Shown: piece after piece, positions 58,701 to 64,000 of the stretch
Numbering within the stretch: position 1 is the first letter of the stretch
Layout: each line of letters begins with the position of its first letter
NCBI GenBank assembly: GCA_963969395.1
Contig: OZ017799.1
Location: forward strand, 23,748,501 to 23,812,500
Origin: Pseudoscleropodium purum
Lineage: Eukaryota; Streptophyta; Bryopsida; Hypnales; Brachytheciaceae
Reading direction: 5' to 3'
DNA: 64,000 nucleotides
Program-made: the position numbers and the translations under genes
The notes under the pieces: model-generated
Told to the model about the DNA's origin: nothing
Databases searched by the model: none
Seen by the model: only the letters and a program-made list of their open reading frames with translations

Positions 58701-61700
58701 GAATTCCTGGGCACGGTGAATGTTCCTCGCTCTCAAGCGCGAGGCAAACTGTCAGAGGTTATTCTTTTCACCTCATTAATGGATCCATTATTGTGATACT
58801 GTTCGGATGTATGGTTTCGTAAACTTGAAACATAACGTCTCACTAACAATGAGATCTACGTGATGACGTAAGTCACTGATGTATGGTACAGTACGGTCAG
58901 TGTTTAGTCTGGATGATGTATTGGATGCAGTCGTGCTAATCTCCATATCATTTCATCCTGCAGGGGATTTGGTTGATTTGGAAGTTTCAAGGGTATAGGA
59001 CCCTAGATCATTACATGAAGCAGAAGAACTTTCCAGAAAACATCGCTGAAACTGTTCTTGGGCAAGAGGTGCCCTCCTATTTCATTGTTCAGTCACCTGT
59101 TGATTTCTGAATCCTGTAGGTCTCTAGATTGCTGGAATGTGAATTAGGACTACGTTAGTATGCAATAGAAAGTCGAACGGCAATTGAAAGTAGGCAGGGA
59201 AGGGTCTTGGAGAGAGTTGAATATTTTGGTTGTTTCACCTAAAGTTTTCGGGACTGTAATGTTGCGTTCTGAATATATTTTTATATTTTTTGCAGATAAA
59301 GAAGAGTTCTTCTGAAGCAGCTCCGAACATTCAGAATGCCCTAATTATTCGAAAAATTATGCAGCAAGTTCTCACCAACCTGTGTGATTTGCATCGATCA
59401 GGCAAGTTTGGATCACTATGTTAAGCAGAGTCTGCAGTCTGTGACTAAGAAATCATGCTTGAACTCAGTAATCACATTGGTTGTGCCTTGATGCAGGTGT
59501 CGTTCATCGAGATTTGAAGCCACTAAACCTGGTCCTATGTGAAGTCACTGGATCCTTCAAGTTCATTGATCTGGGTGCCTGCGTCGACATTCGATCAGGA
59601 TTCAACTATGTATGGAGCTGATATTTCTATTCAATATTGACTTCCGAATCTATTTCTCCAGAACTATTCATCATCTAACACCTTTCTGAACTAAGGCAGA
59701 CTACGATGCTTAGCATATGTCATCAATGATCCTGAATTTTTTTCCAGTATTATATCTGTCGAGTTAGTAGTTGTGCCTTGTTTTTGGACGAGTCATGTCT
59801 AATTTACAATTGAAAAAAAGTGTTGCAATAATTTGTCATTAAACTAATAATTGCTTTCGCAATTGGAAAATTCTTTAAATTATCTTCTCCGTCTGTCATG
59901 CGTGCATTCAAATTGGTAATTATTTCAGCATTTTCTGAAGGGTTGATTCGATTCATTTGTCACATGTCTCAGACCCCAGATGAAACAGTGATTGATCCAA
60001 CATACGCTGCTCCCGAGCATTACGTGATGCCTACATCCACTCCGACCTTGCCTCCAGATCCCCTGTGTTCCCTAATTTCTCCCATTGTCTGGCTTCTCAA
60101 CACACCAGATCGGTTTGATATTTTTTCTGCTGTAAGTTTCATGTAATTTCAAATCAAGCTGAAATTGGTCTCTCGGAATATTTACTTACTTTCTGGCCGA
60201 ACCACATTTTTGTCTTTGTATGTGCGTATTGAGCGGGATTGCTTTAATTTGTTTTCATGTGAGACGCTGAATGGAGAGGAACATGTTTGTAGGGTCTCAT
60301 TCTGATGCAGCTGAGTGTCAAGCAGCTACGCCAGGATGTCGGATTGGTAACATATCTTTATATCCTTATATTATTTTTGTATTCTGCTTCACCTGCACAG
60401 TTCGTTTCCGAGTGCTTAGACCATGGACTTGGTCGACAGATCATTTTTTGCGCTAGAAGGCATCCTAGGAGTTTTATTTCTTAGACTTACGCTGTTTGGG
60501 TCATTTGTTTTCCTTTCTTCCTTGTAAAATCTCATTTGGTCATCCACTTTGCAGAAAACATTTAATACGCACTTTAAGCGGGCTCAGTATGACTTGGATG
60601 TGTGGAGAAAACGATGCAGTATTAGTAGTGAAGAATTTGCGATATTGGACGCTGATGGTGAGACTACTGATTCCTTTGCTTAGAAATATATTTTCAGTAT
60701 CATGTTTTGGTTTAAGTGTGTTCTTACACATTCGGAGTCATCTGCTTCATATCTTTTTTGAGGTTCTTTATTTTACCAACAGGTTGCTTGTTGCTTTCCA
60801 GGGGGTGCTGGATGGGAGCTTGCAAAGGCGATGCTCCAACCTAGACACGACAGAGCATCCTCCATCTGGCCATGTGGGTTATTGCCTGCTTTTTATGATT
60901 TCATTGCCTCATTTTTAATCAGAGGTCTCGATTTCATCCCTAGGTACTAATGAACTTTCAAAATGAATCTTGCATATGAGCCTGAAATTGGATGATGGTT
61001 TAAACACCTGCAAATGGAAGTTCCTCAATGCCTTTGTTTACATTGTGCAGGGTATGCATTCTCTGCTCTGTAATAATGCTAGTTCATTTTAGTGACTAAC
61101 AGCTGTTAGGAAATAACGCAATCATCTAGTTTTCAGTTTTGACAGTAAATTTCCTTCCTTCAGCTGCAGGTCTTAGTAGCAGTCGTCCCTCAGCTGCAGC
61201 TGCCTTGCGTCATCGCTTCATCCAAGGCACCCCTTTACCGCGACCTAGCAGTTCACCTAAACTTGTACCAGATTTTTCGTCATTTCCATCTCTTCCTTCT
61301 CTCCCTTCTGCCCCTTCTCTTCCTTCACTTCCATCTCTTCCCTCTGCCCCTTCTCTTCCATCTCTGGGTCAGTTGCAAAGTCCTGCCTATTCTAGCGGAA
61401 GTACTGTGGAATCAACTGTCGGTCAACTTAGAAACATGCAAGAAGCAGCTGCGAATATTGACACGGAGCGTGTAAGCTCTGTCTCCGTAGCAGCGTCCAC
61501 AGCTGCCTCAAGTGCTTTCGTGTTAGCAACAGGCTGGATGGTAAGTTGAAAGTCCTGAATGATACTCTTCGTTTTCTTGAGCGGATTGCCTAAAAGTTGT
61601 TTGGTATCTGCGTTTCTTCTCGTTTTTATTTTGATTCATTTTTTAATATCTCGCGATGTGCTCTAAATTTTATTATTCATTAGCAAGCATATTGTCAAGA

Positions 61701-62693
61701 TATTATTCGTATGATAACATTATTGATGCTGATCAGATTCACACGTGGCACGCAGGCCCTGACAGCACTGAATAACTCAGCACACTTGTCTTATGACATG
61801 GGCCGATTTATTTTTCAAACCGCGGGTCTAAGTGGATCGGCGTTTTTAGCATTCTTTTTAATTATCAAGTAAGTTAAGATTTTTCTGTCAGGTGATCGGT
61901 CTCTCTCCTCTCACTTTCGGGTTAGTCCCTGAAAATGCAAAGTGATACTCTTTTTCAACATTTTTACTTCTAGTTCATTGTTTTGAATGATGTTTCGTTT
62001 GTTTTTGTAGGCCGTGGTTGGAAGAGCAAGAACTTGCAAGTAGGAGAGAAAGGGAAATATATACATTCGCCACAGAGCAACTTGCCCCGGTTGAAATCGC
62101 CCGCCCTGATTCTCCAATATATGATACGGTGAAGCTACTTCCTTCAGGCAGACAGCCTGGTACAGTACGGTTTAATACTGGACTTTCAGAAGCCGTATCA
62201 GCCATGGAAGCTCAATTAGTCTCTTTGGAGGCTTCTATACAGCGTGAACAAGAGTTCTCTGCGCAGCAGCGAGAGAGCCTCGCAAGGGTTAGTGGGGTGT
62301 CCTTCCCGACATGCTTATGTTACTTTTCTCTCTTGTGTGTGTCGAATATATATTGCTATTCTCCAAACGAAATGAGGTGTAAGTTATATTTATGTTTGCT
62401 CAAAGATAATTTGCGTGCTCCCGAGGAGGTTCACAATCGTGTAGCGAATTGATTTCTCTTAATTGGGCATTGCAAATCCAGAAAGTTTATTGTTTTGCGG
62501 CAATATACCATCCGTGTGACTGGAGTACCAGTTTTCAATGTCTTTGCTCATTTGTGACGTGATTGTTCAGATGGAGAAATTGCTTGTTTTACCAAGCGAA
62601 GTAGCTTATGCATCTTCAAGTGAAGGAGCGGACGTACCATTGTCTGCTAATGGCGCATATACCGGGAAACCTTTCTCTGAGTATATCGGCTAA
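55791..62693 (+). CDS. STN7/STN8 (Stt7)-type thylakoid protein kinase with C-terminal membrane extension
   Basis: Seventeen exons: 55791-55975, 56811-56907, 57312-57430, 57706-57791, 58395-58510, 58677-58757, 58964-59068, 59296-59401, 59497-59609, 59973-60131, 60293-60346, 60555-60657, 60802-60873, 61164-61540, 61756-61868, 62011-62287, 62571-62693; 761 aa. The intron after exon 8 is GC-AG; the exon 13/14 join is least certain. A Ser/Arg-rich transit peptide is followed by a membrane segment (about 95-115) ending in TATPGPIAG, as in STN7/STN8. Kinase motifs: GEGSFG 148-153, Lys177 in VLKK, HRDLKPLN (Asp304), DLG 323-325 and DPTYAAPEHYV. STN kinases phosphorylate light-harvesting or photosystem II proteins. 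Unlike STN7/Stt7 there is no cysteine in the lumenal N-terminal part. After the kinase come SLP-rich repeats, two hydrophobic segments (about 569-591 and 610-628) and a charged helix. Arabidopsis STN7 and STN8 lack such a tail, as I recall them. Confidence 0.85.
61270..61370 (+). repeat. Coding pyrimidine-rich repeats (Ser-Leu-Pro) in the STN-type kinase
   Basis: Tandem variants of cttccttct/ctcccttctgcc/ctcttccatct encode FPSLPSLPSAPSLPSL-type sequence, a flexible linker between kinase domain and C-terminal membrane segments. The array is nearly pure C/T on the coding strand. Confidence 0.85.
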
Positions 62694-64000
62694 AGACCTC
62701 TTTCAAATGTGAGCGAGTGGGTGATTTCAGAACTCCGAAATCAAATTGGCGACAAATTAATAGATTACGATGGATGTGAATTGCAGAAGATCTTCATGAT
62801 GTTGAGGTGGTCATAATGACAATAGGCGAGGTCAGACTAACCCCGAAGAATTTTGGATTTAGCATTTGGTCATGGTTCTCAATGTGCAGTGATGCTTGCC
62901 ATTCAGCAGGATGAGTGCGGAGCCTTACTCTAGCCAAAAGTAAGGTAAAGTAATGGTTATTTAAACTTCTGGAAGGTTTTGTGTGTGGGTCTCCACCCAG
63001 AATGCGAGCAACTAAAGGATAGCGGCAGGTTCAAGCTGTGACACATTCAATCGAATCTAACTCACTACGGCACTGGGGATTCATCGTGTATTGTTCATAC
63101 TAGGTTGAGATGTGTTCGTATACAAAGCAGTTCGTAGTTTCAAATCTAGCCACGTGCAGGTACCGTGCATTTCAACCTTGAGAGGTTGGAGAACCCAATT
63201 CATGATATCCATGTCCTGTACTGTATTGTGAAACATTGTTTTACCGCACTTATAGTCCACTTCACTCTTGCTTGTCCTTTGTCTATATTGGGTAGGAATG
63301 AGGGAATAACATTTTGGTATTGAAATATTTCTGCGTCAATATATCTGTAAGTTACTATGAACTGCAAGATAAAGGTGGTTGAAGATAAAGGAGCGGACCC
63401 ATTTCCGATCAGCATCCCATTTTCGCAGTATAGAGTGCTGCATTTCCGATCAGCTGTGCGGTAGGTGACAGCTCACGGACAACAGGAGCAGTAGAATGTT
63501 CGGGAGGTATACATTGAAATCATAAAATGATTGCAATATGTACATTGAAAGCTGCAATGATTAATTATATCGCTTTTGTAACCGGTCTATGGTTAGAAAT
63601 TGGTTTGCCTGCTGATCGGAAATGGGACAAAGAATCTTCATGAAAAAAATTTATAATAATTTCGTTCTTGAGCAAAAAAATGTCAAAAATTATGAAATCC
63701 TTCTTAAGTCTATTTCTCTTCATGAAGAAATTTTCTCTTCAACCTCCCCATGTTGTAGAGAGGCTAAATTGCTGAAGTGATTGGAAATGGGTGATTGTCC
63801 TAAGTGTATGCAAACTTGTAAGGAATGTTGACCTATACTTGTTAGGAATTCATTTCTATATAACTTATGGTTTGCATATATTCAAGGTCTTAAATTTATG
63901 TTTTTAATCCTTAAAGGATGCATTGGTGACTATGGAAATCATCCATCTTGGTACCGTGTGAATCATTGGTTTAAAAAAATCCAAAAGTATTCATTGGAAG
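62694..64000. other. 3' flank of the STN-type kinase and repeat-rich sequence
   Basis: The kinase gene's 3' UTR comes first. A 16-base motif cccatttccgatcagc (63398-63413) is repeated directly at 63441 and inverted at 63611-63626. A family D copy starts at about 63559 (gattaattat, gtaacc, tatggttagaaa). A TTAA-type element end (TTAATCCTTAAAGGATG) at 63904 runs off the window. No gene was seen. Confidence 0.5.

Overview
This is a nuclear genomic window from a land plant. Seven of the eight protein-coding genes are split by GT-AG introns (one intron is GC-AG), exons are about 45-50% GC, and the spacers are very AT-rich and full of decayed repeats. The gene set is typical of green plants: a chloroplast import component, a thylakoid-type kinase, a plant receptor kinase and a plant IST1-like protein. 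Compact introns and AT-rich spacers fit a bryophyte or other seedless plant better than a seed plant, but that is inference and I cannot name the species.

Layout, left to right: repeats (1-3240); a DeSI/PPPDE-type deSUMOylating peptidase (+, 4251-5749, 4 exons); a HAD-superfamily phosphatase (-, 7423-8464, 2 exons) with an 11-bp minisatellite in its intron; TIC110 (+, 10441-18826, 15 exons, 1019 aa); repeats including nested TIR elements (19-22 kb); a small single-pass membrane protein (+, 22609-24075, 3 exons); a short LINE-like insertion with an 11-bp target duplication (25158-25558); an intronless PAP-phosphatase/HAL2-like gene (-, 25679-26929); a 13-kb repeat-rich desert (27-40 kb); an ALE2-like proline-rich receptor kinase (+, 40148-45050, 8 exons) with a long leader; more repeats (45-49.5 kb); an IST1-like ESCRT protein (-, 49528-52866, 6 exons); and an STN7/STN8-type kinase (+, 55791-62693, 17 exons) with an unusual C-terminal membrane extension.

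All multi-exon models were assembled by hand; every junction keeps the reading frame and almost all match known family sequence. The genes do not form a pathway, although several proteins (TIC110, the STN-type kinase, perhaps the HAD and PAP phosphatases) are probably organellar.

The most interesting observations are: the STN-type kinase with two extra hydrophobic segments and no lumenal cysteine pair; a 115-120 bp tandem duplication that copies the end of TIC110 exon 1 and its splice donor into intron 1; sequence similarity between two consecutive TIC110 introns; and several families of non-autonomous transposons recognisable from their ends (TTAA-flanked elements nested in each other, and hAT-like elements with 8-bp target duplications).
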